Notes: generated from the letters alone by a model not told the origin. 64,000 bases of DNA from Pontibacter sp. SGAir0037 (GCF_005491705.1 NZ_CP028092.1:372001-436000), one strand, 5' to 3'. Positions 43,770 to 52,240 are shown, counted from the first letter of the stretch. Program-made: numbers and translations.

Positions 43770-43949
43770 ATGTCACAAGGAGATAAATCAGCTTATACTG
43801 ATAAGCAAAAGAGAAAAGCACAACACATAGAAGATAGCTATGAAGATAGAGGCGTAAGCCACAAGGAAGCAGAGAAAAGAGCCTGGGCTACTGTAAACAA
43901 GCAGGATGGCGGCGGGAAGAAGAGCGGTTCCGGGCGCGGTAAAAGCTGA
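43770..43949 (+). CDS. small basic stress-type protein
   Basis: The roughly 59-residue protein is very hydrophilic: TDKQKRKAQHIEDSYEDRG, SHKEAEKRAWATVNKQ, then a Gly/Ser/Lys-rich tail. Similar short proteins are widespread and often labelled plasmid stabilization protein, without proof. An upstream in-frame ATG at 43746 adds eight residues; I prefer 43770 because conservation, as I remember it, begins at MSQGDKS. The stop lies 3 bp before a long palindromic terminator. Confidence 0.7.
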   Translation: MSQGDKSAYTDKQKRKAQHIEDSYEDRGVSHKEAEKRAWATVNKQDGGGKKSGSGRGKS

Positions 43950-43952
43950 GGT

Positions 43953-44013
43953 CCCATAATAAATCTGAAAGCCTGAAGGCATTATGCCTTCAGGCTTTCA
44001 GATTTATTATGGG
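43953..44013. terminator. 61-bp palindrome, bidirectional terminator
   Basis: Perfect 30-bp arms flank a single central base at 43983. The arms run from CCCATAATAAATC inward to GAAGGCAT. It lies between convergent genes and includes the last codons and stop of the metallo-hydrolase at 44007. It should stop transcription on both strands. Confidence 0.85.
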
Positions 44014-45080
44014 TAATTATTGGTGTGTACGGTCGGATCGTCGAAATCGGGATCTATTGTGGGAGGTATTCCCTCTGCCACCCGGTTATGTGAGAAGGTG
44101 GTTCTCTTGTTGTTCATGTGCTGCCGTTTGGCTCTTTTGTTCCTGGAAAGCACTGCATACGCGGTTCCGGCTATAGCAATAGCGCCGGCAGCAAGCAGAA
44201 CAGTGGTGACAGGGGAGCTTACGGGGGGTGGAACAGAGATAACTCCCTGTTCATCGGTAATGGCTGGCTCGTTGGTATAACGTCCTTTAGATGGTACTGC
44301 CACTGCCCAGAAATCCTGCACCAGCTGGTCTAGCTGCGTTCTTAGTTCTGCTCCTCTCATTGGCAAACCATGCCCAGTGGCAGCTACATCAATTTGCAGG
44401 CTGGCCAGGTTCCGCACAGAATGGTGCGCCGATACCCAATCAGATGTATAGTACATAGGCGGGCCATGCACTTCCCGTTTCTGCATCATAACAGCTATAG
44501 CCGATTCTCCATGTCGGGTTACAAATGCATCACCTGCAATCAACACTTTATCGCTTTCCCTGTAAAACGAAACGTGACCGGCGGTATGGCCTGGGGTGTG
44601 TATCCACTGCCAATCCGGAAGTACTGGTACAGAACCATCTTCCGGAAGCAATTCTACATGGTTAATAATATTGATTGGCTTCTTAGGATAGAGGAAAGAC
44701 ATATAGGCCATCCCGCCACCTCCTACACTTGGGTCTGGTGGTGGATAACTGGATTGACCTGTTAAATAAGGCATCTCCAGAGGGTGGGCATAAACAGGAA
44801 CTTCCCATTCTTCTGCCAGTTCTTTTACCGCCCCGATATGATCGAAATGGCCGTGTGTTAATAAAATAGCTTTTGGGCGGCTGTTTTTACCAAAAACTTC
44901 TGCAACAGCTTTCTTTATTTTACTATAGGCACCGTAAACGCCTGCGTCAATCAGTACCCATGAGCCGGCGGGGTCGCCAACCAGGTAAAGATTAACCAAA
45001 ACAGTTTTTACGCCCCAAACACCCGGTGCTACAGCAAATGTATGTTTCGCTTTTGTATTGTTGTTAATTGTTTCCTCCAT
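44007..45080 (-). CDS. MBL-fold metallo-hydrolase with C-terminal membrane anchor
   Basis: The 357-residue protein has an MBL domain (about 10-265) with zinc motif LTHGHFDHIG, a further His in HTPGHTAGHVSFY and Asp in IAGDAFV. The C-terminus is unusual: a Pro-rich linker, a single hydrophobic segment VTTVLLAAGAIAIAGTAYAV (about 295-315), then a basic tail. With no N-terminal signal it would be a tail-anchored protein with the enzyme in the cytosol. The domain is of the glyoxalase II-like type; the substrate is unknown. Confidence 0.85.
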   Translation of the reverse strand: MEETINNNTKAKHTFAVAPGVWGVKTVLVNLYLVGDPAGSWVLIDAGVYGAYSKIKKAVAEVFGKNSRPKAILLTHGHFDHIGAVKELAEEWEVPVYAHPLEMPYLTGQSSYPPPDPSVGGGGMAYMSFLYPKKPINIINHVELLPEDGSVPVLPDWQWIHTPGHTAGHVSFYRESDKVLIAGDAFVTRHGESAIAVMMQKREVHGPPMYYTSDWVSAHHSVRNLASLQIDVAATGHGLPMRGAELRTQLDQLVQDFWAVAVPSKGRYTNEPAITDEQGVISVPPPVSSPVTTVLLAAGAIAIAGTAYAVLSRNKRAKRQHMNNKRTTFSHNRVAEGIPPTIDPDFDDPTVHTNNYP

Positions 45081-45335
45081 AAATATTTTTCATTCATGTT
45101 ACAGTTTCCCTGATACCCGTCTGATTTCTAGCTTACGAGCTAATTTGGAAAGTGGCTACAGCGAATAGTAGATTCTTCTCTAAGCCCGTGGGCTATAGTG
45201 CAGGCATGGGCTTTAGCAGGAATATGGATAATCTTGCTGTCTGATTGAATCTCACAAGGAAGGTTTGCAAAAAAAGCACCCAATTTATTTCCTGGTTTAG
45301 AGGAATTTTTTATATTTAAAAAAAGTTAAATAGAT

Positions 45336-45596
45336 ATGGTAAACTTATTTGTACCCCCAAGCTATATGGCTGTTTACGCGAAATGCGTAGATGCCTCCAT
45401 GCCGGCATTCGAGCCAGAAGAATGGATACAGGAAGGTAAGATATACCCGGTGAAACACTTCACAGAGCCTATGAACCAGGGTGATGGGTTTGCTATTACC
45501 ATTATGGATGAAGATGGAGTGGAGATACATCCTTCTTCTTCACACTGGAGCTTTGCCTCACATCGTTTTGAGCTGTATACTTTACACCTGAACTAA
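45336..45596 (+). CDS. small conserved protein of unknown function
   Basis: The 86-residue soluble protein has no signal or known motif. Features visible are an acidic segment PAFEPEEWIQEGKIYPVKHF and an aromatic C-terminus SSHWSFASHRFELYTLHL. The composition and codon use fit a real gene, and a terminator hairpin follows at 45629. I cannot assign a function. Confidence 0.65.
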   Translation: MVNLFVPPSYMAVYAKCVDASMPAFEPEEWIQEGKIYPVKHFTEPMNQGDGFAITIMDEDGVEIHPSSSHWSFASHRFELYTLHLN

Positions 45597-45628
45597 ACCT
45601 TCGATGTCATAATTTTCGTTAAACCCTT

Positions 45629-45650
45629 AAAGGCTGCTGCGGCAGCCTTT
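45629..45650 (+). terminator. Rho-independent terminator
   Basis: AAAGGCTGC (45629-45637) and GCAGCCTTT (45642-45650) form a 9-bp stem with a TGCG loop. A run of T follows to 45653. It ends the small gene at 45336-45596. Confidence 0.8.
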
Positions 45651-45686
45651 TTTAATGCAGCATACGTTTAAAATAAGTTTTGGGAA

Positions 45687-45935
45687 ATGATTAGTGCTGA
45701 GGAGTTTAATAATTTGCCACCACATGTACAGGCCCAACTGGCCCTGGAAAAAGGACATTACCTGCACCATCGCATCAAAGGCTGGTGCAAAATAGATTTA
45801 TACTGGCTTTTCGATTTTTATGTAGAGCTCTGGTTCCTGTACGATTTAAAAACAATCGGCCTTGTGCGGGCCCTCACCAACAATGCTTCGCTGGAGCCAT
45901 ACCTCGAAACCATCAAACTGAAGGTAAAAACCTAA
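45687..45935 (+). CDS. small protein of unknown function
   Basis: The 82-residue protein starts MISAEEFNNLPPHVQAQLAL. It contains an aromatic segment DLYWLFDFYVELWFLYDL that looks amphipathic rather than membrane-spanning. No known domain is recognised. It lies between a terminator and the pepE gene. Confidence 0.6.
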   Translation: MISAEEFNNLPPHVQAQLALEKGHYLHHRIKGWCKIDLYWLFDFYVELWFLYDLKTIGLVRALTNNASLEPYLETIKLKVKT

Positions 45936-46013
45936 CCTTGCAGCAGAAGCAGGTAGAGATTATGCAAAGTAACATCAACGCATAAGTATGCCTTCATTTC
46001 CGGCTGTTTTTGT

Positions 46014-46021
46014 TATTTTTG
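46014..46021 (+). promoter_or_regulatory. possible -7 promoter element of pepE
   Basis: TATTTTTG matches the Bacteroidota -7 consensus TAnnTTTG and lies 16 bp before the pepE ATG. It sits inside the loop of a small hairpin GCTGTTTT/AAAACAGC (46003-46032). No clear TTG -33 element was found at the right distance, so this is weak. Confidence 0.25.
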
Positions 46022-46037
46022 AGCAAAACAGCACAAC

Positions 46038-46757
46038 ATGAGCAGAAATTTACTTTTAATAAGCACCTCTACAACACACGGAACGGGCTACCTCGAGCAT
46101 TGCGAAGATGAAATCCGGCTATTGCTGGAAGAAAAGAGGAGCATATTGTTTATACCTTATGCAAGGCCGGGAGGTATTTCGCATGCCAATTATACTTTAA
46201 AGGCAAAAGAAGCCTTTGCCCGGATGGACATCAGCTTAACCGGCATACATGAAGCTAAAGACCCGGTTAAGGCGGTAAATGAAGCAGAAGCGGTTTTTAT
46301 AGGTGGCGGAAACACTTTTTTGTTGCTGAAACAATTATACCAGCAGCAGCTTGTAAAGCCCTTGCTGGAGAGGGTGCAGAAGGGGATGCCTTACGTAGGA
46401 ACAAGCGCAGGAACCAACGTAGCAGGCAAATCCATTGGTACAACAAATGATATGCCTATTGTTTTCCCAAAAACTTTCAAAGCTCTGCAACTGGTGCCTT
46501 TTAATATTAACCCTCACTACCAGGACCCCATCGAACATTCCACACATATGGGAGAGACACGCGAAATGCGTATTTTTGAGTTTCATGTGCACAATTCCCA
46601 GCCTGTTGTCGGCTTGCGTGAAGGAAGCATGCTGCACGTTAAAGGAGATCGTGTTACGCTTAAAGGAGACCTGCCTGCGCGTATTTTCCTGCAGGGCCAG
46701 AAGCCAATGGAGTTTAAACCATCTGATGATATCAATTTTATCATGGAGGCTGTTTAA
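46038..46757 (+). CDS. pepE: dipeptidase E, peptidase family S51
   Basis: The 239-residue length is typical. The nucleophile Ser is in GTSAGTNVAG, and FIGGGNTFLLLKQL with NPHYQDP match PepE, which cleaves N-terminal aspartyl dipeptides using a Ser-based active site in a class-I glutamine-amidotransferase-like fold. It is cytosolic, with no signal. The gene stands alone and ends before a strong tetraloop hairpin at 46788-46829. Confidence 0.95.
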   Translation: MSRNLLLISTSTTHGTGYLEHCEDEIRLLLEEKRSILFIPYARPGGISHANYTLKAKEAFARMDISLTGIHEAKDPVKAVNEAEAVFIGGGNTFLLLKQLYQQQLVKPLLERVQKGMPYVGTSAGTNVAGKSIGTTNDMPIVFPKTFKALQLVPFNINPHYQDPIEHSTHMGETREMRIFEFHVHNSQPVVGLREGSMLHVKGDRVTLKGDLPARIFLQGQKPMEFKPSDDINFIMEAV

Positions 46758-46787
46758 GACTTTCTTGAAGGAAGATTTATATCTTTT

Positions 46788-46829
46788 CAACTAAAAAAGG
46801 CACTGCTTACGCAGTGCCTTTTTTAGTTG
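46788..46829. terminator. bidirectional terminator with tetraloop
   Basis: Arms 46788-46806 and 46811-46829 are a perfect 19-bp inverted repeat (core AAAAAAGGCACTGC / GCAGTGCCTTTTTT) with a TTAC loop. A-tract and T-tract on either side make it active for both converging genes, pepE and the Spy-like gene. Confidence 0.88.
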
Positions 46830-46842
46830 GCCTCGGCCAGAA

Positions 46843-47274
46843 CTATTGGCTTTGCCTGTTATCCAGCTTCTGAAGCAGGAGTTTTGTGAATTCATGTTCT
46901 CCGCGGTAAAGAAGCACCATTTGTTTGGCCGACAGCACCCGTTGGAATTTGGCAGCATACTCCTGCTCCAGGTTCAACTCTTTCTGCCTGCGGTCAAACA
47001 TATTGTCAACCATAGCCCGGAGGTCCTGGTCGCTGAGATTTTCCAGGTCTTTGCCTTTGTTTAAGCGGGCATATACTATTTCTCTGCGCTTTCCTTCATA
47101 TTCTTTGTAGAGCGGCCAAAACTTCTGTGCCTGATCCGGTGTAAGGGCAAGTTTGTCAGTTAAAAAAGCAACTTTAGCACTTTCTATTTTCTCACGGTTA
47201 CTTTGGGCATGGGTGGTGATGCCAACCAACATAAACAGGACAAATAGCAGTGCAGTATAAATACTGTTTTTCAT
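46843..47274 (-). CDS. Spy/CpxP-like periplasmic protein
   Basis: The 143-residue protein has a signal peptide ending THAQ, then an all-helical charged body with LTPDQAQKFWPLYKEYEGKR and ARLNKGKDLENLSDQDLRAM, typical of the Spy/CpxP-like or LTXXQ family. Such proteins act as periplasmic chaperones or sensor modulators. It is the third gene of a sigma/anti-sigma/Spy-like set, 6 bp after the anti-sigma gene, which suggests an envelope-stress unit. Confidence 0.75.
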   Translation of the reverse strand: MKNSIYTALLFVLFMLVGITTHAQSNREKIESAKVAFLTDKLALTPDQAQKFWPLYKEYEGKRREIVYARLNKGKDLENLSDQDLRAMVDNMFDRRQKELNLEQEYAAKFQRVLSAKQMVLLYRGEHEFTKLLLQKLDNRQSQ

Positions 47275-47280
47275 GGATAA

Positions 47281-47721
47281 TTAATAAGTAAATTCGTTTA
47301 GCTGGTAATACTCTAATTCTCTTTCTGCCGAAGCAGAACTGATATTAAGAAAATCAGGTGCTAGGTTTTGATCGGCTATAGCTAAATCTGCAAAATCAGC
47401 TGTCTCTAAAAGAACATCGTTGTTGAGGTACTCTACTATTTCTTTATCAGCTATATCTGATAAATCGTGTGGCGCCGTTCTTTCCGGAGCCTGGGTATTA
47501 AATACAAATACAGCCACAAAAATCAAAAGCAGCATAAGCGGCGCAACGGCGTAACGCATGGGCTGCCAGAACCCACTAAGCCAGCTTTGCTGTGGCGCGG
47601 TAGCACCAGCCGTTCTCTCCATAACACGCATTGGCAGGCGATCGAAATATTTTTCCGGCACCTGGTAAACGTTGTGCTTTGGGAGATCACTTAATCTAAA
47701 ATCTTTATTCAATTCCTTCAT
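47281..47721 (-). CDS. probable anti-sigma factor, single membrane segment
   Basis: The 146-residue protein has a short cytosolic N-terminus (NKDFRLSDLPKHNVYQVPEKYFDRLP), one membrane segment (MRYAVAPLMLLLIFVAVFVF, about 55-75) and a periplasmic acidic tail. That layout, together with its position 36 bp after an ECF sigma gene, indicates an anti-sigma factor. No zinc-binding HxxxCxxC motif is seen, so binding would differ from ZAS-type anti-sigmas. Confidence 0.7.
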   Translation of the reverse strand: MKELNKDFRLSDLPKHNVYQVPEKYFDRLPMRVMERTAGATAPQQSWLSGFWQPMRYAVAPLMLLLIFVAVFVFNTQAPERTAPHDLSDIADKEIVEYLNNDVLLETADFADLAIADQNLAPDFLNISSASAERELEYYQLNEFTY

Positions 47722-47757
47722 AATCTTACCTATTAGATACAGATCTTTAGCTAAAGT

Positions 47758-48297
47758 TTAATGCAGCTTTATAAATTCTTCTATTTTTTTTACAGCATGA
47801 TGGTAAGAAGCTTTCAGCGCTCCAACAGATGTGCCTAAAATCTCAGAAATCTCTTCGTATTTCAGGTCGTCGTAGTACCGCATGTTAAAAACAAGCCTCT
47901 GCTTGTCAGGAAGCTTTAGCAGCGCCTTTTGCAGTTTTAGCTGTACCTCATCACCGCTGATATGAGGGGAGGAATCCAGCTTTTCGGTAAGTTCGGCCGC
48001 AACATCATGAAGTGGTAAAAAGAATTTCCTTCTTTTGCTGGAAAGGAAGGTAAGGCATTCATTGGTGGCGATACGGTAAATCCAGGTATAAAGCTGTGCA
48101 TCCTGCCTGAAATTTTCCAGCCCTTTCCACACCTTTAGAAAAACCTCCTGTGTCAGGTCGTCTGCATCATCATGGTCTACCACCATTTTGCGGATATGCC
48201 AGTAAATTTTCTGCTGATACTTCCTGATGAGCTGGTTAAAAGCCAGGTGGCGGCTTTCAGGTTGGGCAAATTTCTCTAACAGCTCTTTGTCTTCCAC
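47758..48297 (-). CDS. ECF-type RNA polymerase sigma factor
   Basis: The 179-residue protein has sigma region 2 (DDADDLTQEVFLKVWKGLENF; YTWIYRIATNECL) and region 4 (LPDKQRLVFNMRYYDDLKYEEIS; LGTSVGALKASYHHAVKK). This is the ECF sigma-70 type that directs polymerase to a small regulon, controlled by the membrane protein encoded next. The operon order is sigma, anti-sigma, Spy-like. Confidence 0.95.
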   Translation of the reverse strand: MEDKELLEKFAQPESRHLAFNQLIRKYQQKIYWHIRKMVVDHDDADDLTQEVFLKVWKGLENFRQDAQLYTWIYRIATNECLTFLSSKRRKFFLPLHDVAAELTEKLDSSPHISGDEVQLKLQKALLKLPDKQRLVFNMRYYDDLKYEEISEILGTSVGALKASYHHAVKKIEEFIKLH

Positions 48298-48359
48298 AAG
48301 TCAGGTAAAAGTAATTTCAGGAAGTAGGAATTAAGTTGAATCTGAATTCAAATAAACAA

Positions 48360-48398
48360 AAAAGAGAGGGAGTCCCAAAGAAGAACCGCCTCTCTTTT
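48360..48398 (-). terminator. terminator of the transketolase operon
   Basis: AAAAGAGAGG (48360-48369) pairs with CCTCTCTTTT (48389-48398). On the minus strand a T run follows, so it serves the transketolase C-terminal gene rather than the sigma gene. Confidence 0.65.
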
Positions 48399-48436
48399 GA
48401 TAAGAAATATGTTACAGGCCGAATTTTTTGTAAAAG

Positions 48437-49390
48437 CTACTTTCTGGCTATTACACGTTCTACTGCATCTACTATGTTGTGCTCGTTCAGGCCGTATTTA
48501 TCCATTAGTTCCTCTGGTGTACCACTTTCTCCGAAAGAGTCGTTAACGGCAACCATTTCGAGAGGCAATGGCATTTTACGGGCCAAAAGTTGCGCCACGC
48601 TGTCTCCCAGGCCACCATTCATCTGGTGCTCCTCTGCTGTAACCACACACTTGGTTTTGGCTACAGAGGTCAGGATGGCTTCTTCATCCAGAGGCTTGAT
48701 AGTGTGGATATTGATAATTTCGGCATTGATTCCTTTTTCAGCCAGTAAATGGCCTGCCAGGATTGCTTTCCAGACAAGGTGGCCGGTTGCAAAAATACTT
48801 ACATCTGTACCTTCGTTCAGCATGACAGCTTTCCCAATTTCGAACTTCTGATCGGCAGGAGTAAAGTTTGGAATTACCGGGCGGCCAAAGCGCAGGTAAA
48901 CAGGGCCTTCGTAATCGGCTATAGCAATGGTGGCAGCCTTTGTCTGGTTATAGTCGCAAGGGTTAATAACCGTCATGTGAGGCAGCATTTTCATCATACC
49001 CACATCTTCCAGTATCTGGTGGGTGGCACCGTCTTCTCCTAGTGTAAGACCGGCGTGTGAAGCGCATATCTTCACGTTTTTGCCCGAATAAGCGATAGAC
49101 TGGCGGATCTGGTCGTAAACACGGCCAGTGGAGAAGTTGGCGAAAGTACCTGTAAAAGGTATTTTGCCTCCTATTGTTAAACCAGCTGCAATGCCCATCA
49201 TGTTTGCCTCGGCAATACCAATCTGGAAAAAACGGTCTGGGTTTTCTTTGATAAAGTCACCCATTTTAAGAGAGCCTACCAGGTCGGCGCATAGGGCTAC
49301 TACATTCGGGTTAGTGCGGCCAAGCTCTAATAAGCCAGCGCCAAAGCCTGAGCGTGTGTCTTTTTTTTCTGTGTAAGTGTACTCTTTCAT
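48437..49390 (-). CDS. transketolase, C-terminal subunit
   Basis: The 317-residue protein carries the pyrimidine-binding and C-terminal domains of transketolase (FFQIGIAEANMMGIAAGL, SHAGLTLGEDGATHQ, TAEEHQMNGGLGDSVAQ). It works with the separate N-terminal half encoded at 50852-51709 to move two-carbon units in the pentose phosphate pathway. Split transketolase is common in several phyla, but the two halves are usually adjacent; here a VWA gene separates them. Its ATG overlaps the stop of that gene as TAATG, implying coupled translation. Confidence 0.95.
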   Translation of the reverse strand: MKEYTYTEKKDTRSGFGAGLLELGRTNPNVVALCADLVGSLKMGDFIKENPDRFFQIGIAEANMMGIAAGLTIGGKIPFTGTFANFSTGRVYDQIRQSIAYSGKNVKICASHAGLTLGEDGATHQILEDVGMMKMLPHMTVINPCDYNQTKAATIAIADYEGPVYLRFGRPVIPNFTPADQKFEIGKAVMLNEGTDVSIFATGHLVWKAILAGHLLAEKGINAEIINIHTIKPLDEEAILTSVAKTKCVVTAEEHQMNGGLGDSVAQLLARKMPLPLEMVAVNDSFGESGTPEELMDKYGLNEHNIVDAVERVIARK

Positions 49391-50784
49391 TATCTGTTGA
49401 ATATTTTAACGGTTGTAGTTGCCCCAGACCTAATTGTAAAATCCTGAACGTCGGTAAACTTACTCGACTGGGCTGATTTCATTCTGTAAACTAAGCGGTA
49501 ATTGCCGGGCTGCATAGCCAGAATTACCCTGCTGTTTTGTTCCGAAAGGTTGTACACCCATTGCTGGGTACCATCGTCGGCTAATGTGTAAATACTTCCG
49601 TAACCTTGCAGTTCTGAAGGAATGTTCAGTTGGCCTGGCGCAGGAAAGTTAATTGTTTGCAACTGCCCCTGCTTTACTTCCACATCTTTTAAATAGATGC
49701 GTGGTAGTGTGAGCAGTTCCAGGTCGTATACACCCGCCAGGTATTTGTGCCTTGTGCCAAATTGCTGAACATGCAAGGTCTGGTTTGTTCCCGTTTTCTT
49801 TACGATAGCTTCTAGCTGGCCGTAAGGGGAGGGGCCATCCTGGCGAAGGTTCAGTTCGCCTTGCGGTGCCTTTACTTTTATAATGTTATGCTGCCCCGGC
49901 ACAATAGGTACATTTTGCTGTACCACTGCCGGAACCGTGTTTACGATTAAGCTGTAAGGTTGCAGCGCATCTATGGCCAGTACGTCAGGCTTTCTGCTGC
50001 CATCCATGTAGTGCACAAAGTTGTACTCTGTAGTACCTGTTAAAGCGTTTACAAAGGTCATGTTCACGTTCGTCTCAACAGGCCTGTTTTGCTCGTCTAG
50101 CAGCTCTACACTTACAGTAGTTTCACTTAGCGTTTGGGTAACTATTTGGGCCAGCACCTGCTGGAATGTTTCCACATTAGCCGCATTAAAATACTGACCG
50201 ATACAGCTTAACTGAGGCGCGAACTGTTCCTCTATGCCAATCCCTATAATAAAAGGCCTTAGAAAAATACGTTTCTTCTGCAGCGCTATAGAGGTGGCAC
50301 AGGGGTCGCCTCCGCAGGATTCCAGGCCGTCTGTAATCAGGATTAATACATTCCTGGATCTGGGATCGTTCGGAAAATCATTGGCCGATTGCTCCAGCGA
50401 AAATGTGATGGGGGTATTGCCCCTGGGTATGATCTGCTGTAACTTCTTTTTAATGGTTGCAGCATTCTTACCGGCAAATGGCACCTCCAGCTTTGTATCT
50501 TTGCAATCGTTGCGTTCGCGCCCAAACTGATGTCCGTATACCCTGAGTGCTACCTCCACATGCTCGTGTTGCTCCAGTGAATCCACCAGGTTGGCCAGCA
50601 TGTTTTTGGCAATCTGCATCCGGTCGCTGTTTTCCCATTTGGCCAGCATACTGCCGGAAGCATCCAGTAAAAAGAGGATACGGGTAGTCGGCACCGGCTT
50701 TTTCTCCTGGGCATAAAGCCTCCCGCCTGCTGTAAAAAGCAGCAAGCTAAAAAGCAGGAAAGAGAGTTTATGCCAGTTTGCCAC
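49390..50784 (-). CDS. VWA-domain protein, exported
   Basis: The 464-residue protein has a signal peptide (GGRLYAQ) and a von Willebrand factor A domain (about 30-215) with the MIDAS motif DASGSM (residue about 42), plus NTPITFSLEQ and ITDGLESCGGDP for the other metal contacts. The C-terminal half is beta-rich, with carboxypeptidase-regulatory-like repeats. It should bind a metal and a protein partner in the periplasm or at the surface. It lies between the two transketolase halves; no functional link is known. Confidence 0.85.
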   Translation of the reverse strand: MANWHKLSFLLFSLLLFTAGGRLYAQEKKPVPTTRILFLLDASGSMLAKWENSDRMQIAKNMLANLVDSLEQHEHVEVALRVYGHQFGRERNDCKDTKLEVPFAGKNAATIKKKLQQIIPRGNTPITFSLEQSANDFPNDPRSRNVLILITDGLESCGGDPCATSIALQKKRIFLRPFIIGIGIEEQFAPQLSCIGQYFNAANVETFQQVLAQIVTQTLSETTVSVELLDEQNRPVETNVNMTFVNALTGTTEYNFVHYMDGSRKPDVLAIDALQPYSLIVNTVPAVVQQNVPIVPGQHNIIKVKAPQGELNLRQDGPSPYGQLEAIVKKTGTNQTLHVQQFGTRHKYLAGVYDLELLTLPRIYLKDVEVKQGQLQTINFPAPGQLNIPSELQGYGSIYTLADDGTQQWVYNLSEQNSRVILAMQPGNYRLVYRMKSAQSSKFTDVQDFTIRSGATTTVKIFNR

Positions 50785-50851
50785 AGCTTATCAATTGAAC
50801 CAGGTAAACCAAGTGCTTTCTGTTTAACGGCAGAAAACGGTTAAATACGTA

Positions 50852-51709
50852 CTAGTAGTCGGCCGCCTCGTTTACAGCTAATTGCTGCAGTGCTTTGTTC
50901 AGCTGCTCATCGTTCGGAGCTACGCCATGCCATTTGTGCGACCCCATCATAAAGTCTACACCAAAGCCCATTTGGGTATCCATCAGGATCATCACGGGTT
51001 TTCCTTTACCGGTTGCTGCTTTTGCTTCGTCCAGTGCTGGTAATAGGGTTTCAAAGCTGTTTCCATCTGCTTCCAAAACATGCCATCCAAAAGCTTCGAA
51101 CTTGGCACGCAAATCACCCAACGAAAGCACCTCTTCAGTGGAGCCGTCGATTTGCTGGCCGTTTCTGTCTACGGTGGCAATCAGGTTGTCTACTTTGTTA
51201 TGAGGAGCATACATGGCGGCTTCCCATATCTGGCCTTCTTCTAACTCACCGTCGCCCATCAGCACGTATACCAGGCTGTTGTCTTTGTTGAGTTTTTTAG
51301 CCTGAGCAGCACCAATGGCAACAGATAATCCCTGTCCAAGTGAGCCCGATGCTACCCGAATGCCTGGCAGACCTTCTTCTGTGGCAGGGTGACCCTGTAG
51401 CCTGGAGTTCAGCTTACGGAATGTAGCCAGCTCTTTTACCTCAAAGAAGCCTGCGCGCGCCAGCGTGCTATACCATACCGGGGAGATGTGGCCGTTCGAC
51501 AGGAAGAATAAGTCTTCGCCGGTACCATCCATTTTAAAATCTGTGCTGTAGTTCATAACGCGGAAGTAAAGCGAAACGAAATAATCTGTACAGCCCAAAG
51601 AGCCTCCCGGATGCCCTGAATTTACAGCGTGGACCATACGCACAATGTCGCGGCGTACCTGTGCGGCTACCTGCTTTAGTTCGTCAATGCTCTTGTTGTG
51701 TGGATTCAC
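50852..51709 (-). CDS. transketolase, N-terminal subunit
   Basis: The 285-residue protein is the thiamine-diphosphate-binding half, with NSGHPGGSLG, FFLSNGHISPVWYSTLA, the TPP motif GDGELEEGQIWEAAM and THE-like KWHGVAPN near the end. It pairs with the C-terminal subunit encoded 1.5 kb downstream. It begins about 80 bp after bcp, and an 18-bp palindrome (51759-51776) lies in that gap, so it may have its own promoter. Confidence 0.95.
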   Translation of the reverse strand: MNPHNKSIDELKQVAAQVRRDIVRMVHAVNSGHPGGSLGCTDYFVSLYFRVMNYSTDFKMDGTGEDLFFLSNGHISPVWYSTLARAGFFEVKELATFRKLNSRLQGHPATEEGLPGIRVASGSLGQGLSVAIGAAQAKKLNKDNSLVYVLMGDGELEEGQIWEAAMYAPHNKVDNLIATVDRNGQQIDGSTEEVLSLGDLRAKFEAFGWHVLEADGNSFETLLPALDEAKAATGKGKPVMILMDTQMGFGVDFMMGSHKWHGVAPNDEQLNKALQQLAVNEAADY

Positions 51710-51758
51710 AGTTTTGATAAGTTTGAATGAATAAATATGACTAAATGTAAGAATTTAA

Positions 51759-51776
51759 ACTTAATAAATATTAAGT
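51759..51776. promoter_or_regulatory. 18-bp palindrome ahead of the transketolase gene
   Basis: ACTTAATA (51759-51766) and TATTAAGT (51769-51776) are perfect inverted halves around AA. It lies 50-67 bp before the start codon in the bcp-transketolase gap. An operator is possible, but AT-rich palindromes arise easily by chance. Confidence 0.3.
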
Positions 51777-51791
51777 GTTAAAGTTACATTT

Positions 51792-52238
51792 TTAAATTAT
51801 TTGTTTTGCGTGATCAGCAGTTTTTACTTTTGTAATGATATTTCGGATAATTCCTTCTTCGTCAATTACAAAGGTATAGCGCATAGTGCCCATGTATTTG
51901 CGGCCATACATCGATTTTTCCTGCCACACACCATATTGTTCTACAATCTTTTTATCGGTGTCTGCTATAAGTGAGAAAGGCAGTTCAAACTTCGTGATAA
52001 AGTTCTGGTGCGATTTTTCACTATCCACACTTACTCCCAGAATTTCAAAGCCTGCCTGTTTAAGTTCCTGGTAATTGTCGCGCAGGTTGCATGCCTGCGC
52101 CGTGCAGCCGGGGGTATTATCTTTCGGGTAAAAGTAGAGCACTACTTTTTTGCCGCTAAAGTCGCTTAGTTTTACTGTGTTTCCGTTTTGATCTACGCCT
52201 TCGAAGGCCGGGGCTTTATCGCCTATTTGGAGTTCCAT
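51792..52238 (-). CDS. bcp: thioredoxin-dependent thiol peroxidase, BCP type
   Basis: The 148-residue peroxiredoxin has its peroxidatic Cys in PGCTAQAC and a resolving Cys five residues on, the BCP/PrxQ arrangement. It reduces hydrogen peroxide and organic peroxides with thioredoxin. Other family landmarks are VLYFYPKDNTPGCT and GRKYMGTMRYTFVIDEEG. It starts 2 bp after the M23 peptidase gene, so it is in the same operon. Confidence 0.96.
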   Translation of the reverse strand: MELQIGDKAPAFEGVDQNGNTVKLSDFSGKKVVLYFYPKDNTPGCTAQACNLRDNYQELKQAGFEILGVSVDSEKSHQNFITKFELPFSLIADTDKKIVEQYGVWQEKSMYGRKYMGTMRYTFVIDEEGIIRNIITKVKTADHAKQII

Positions 52239-52240
52239 TA

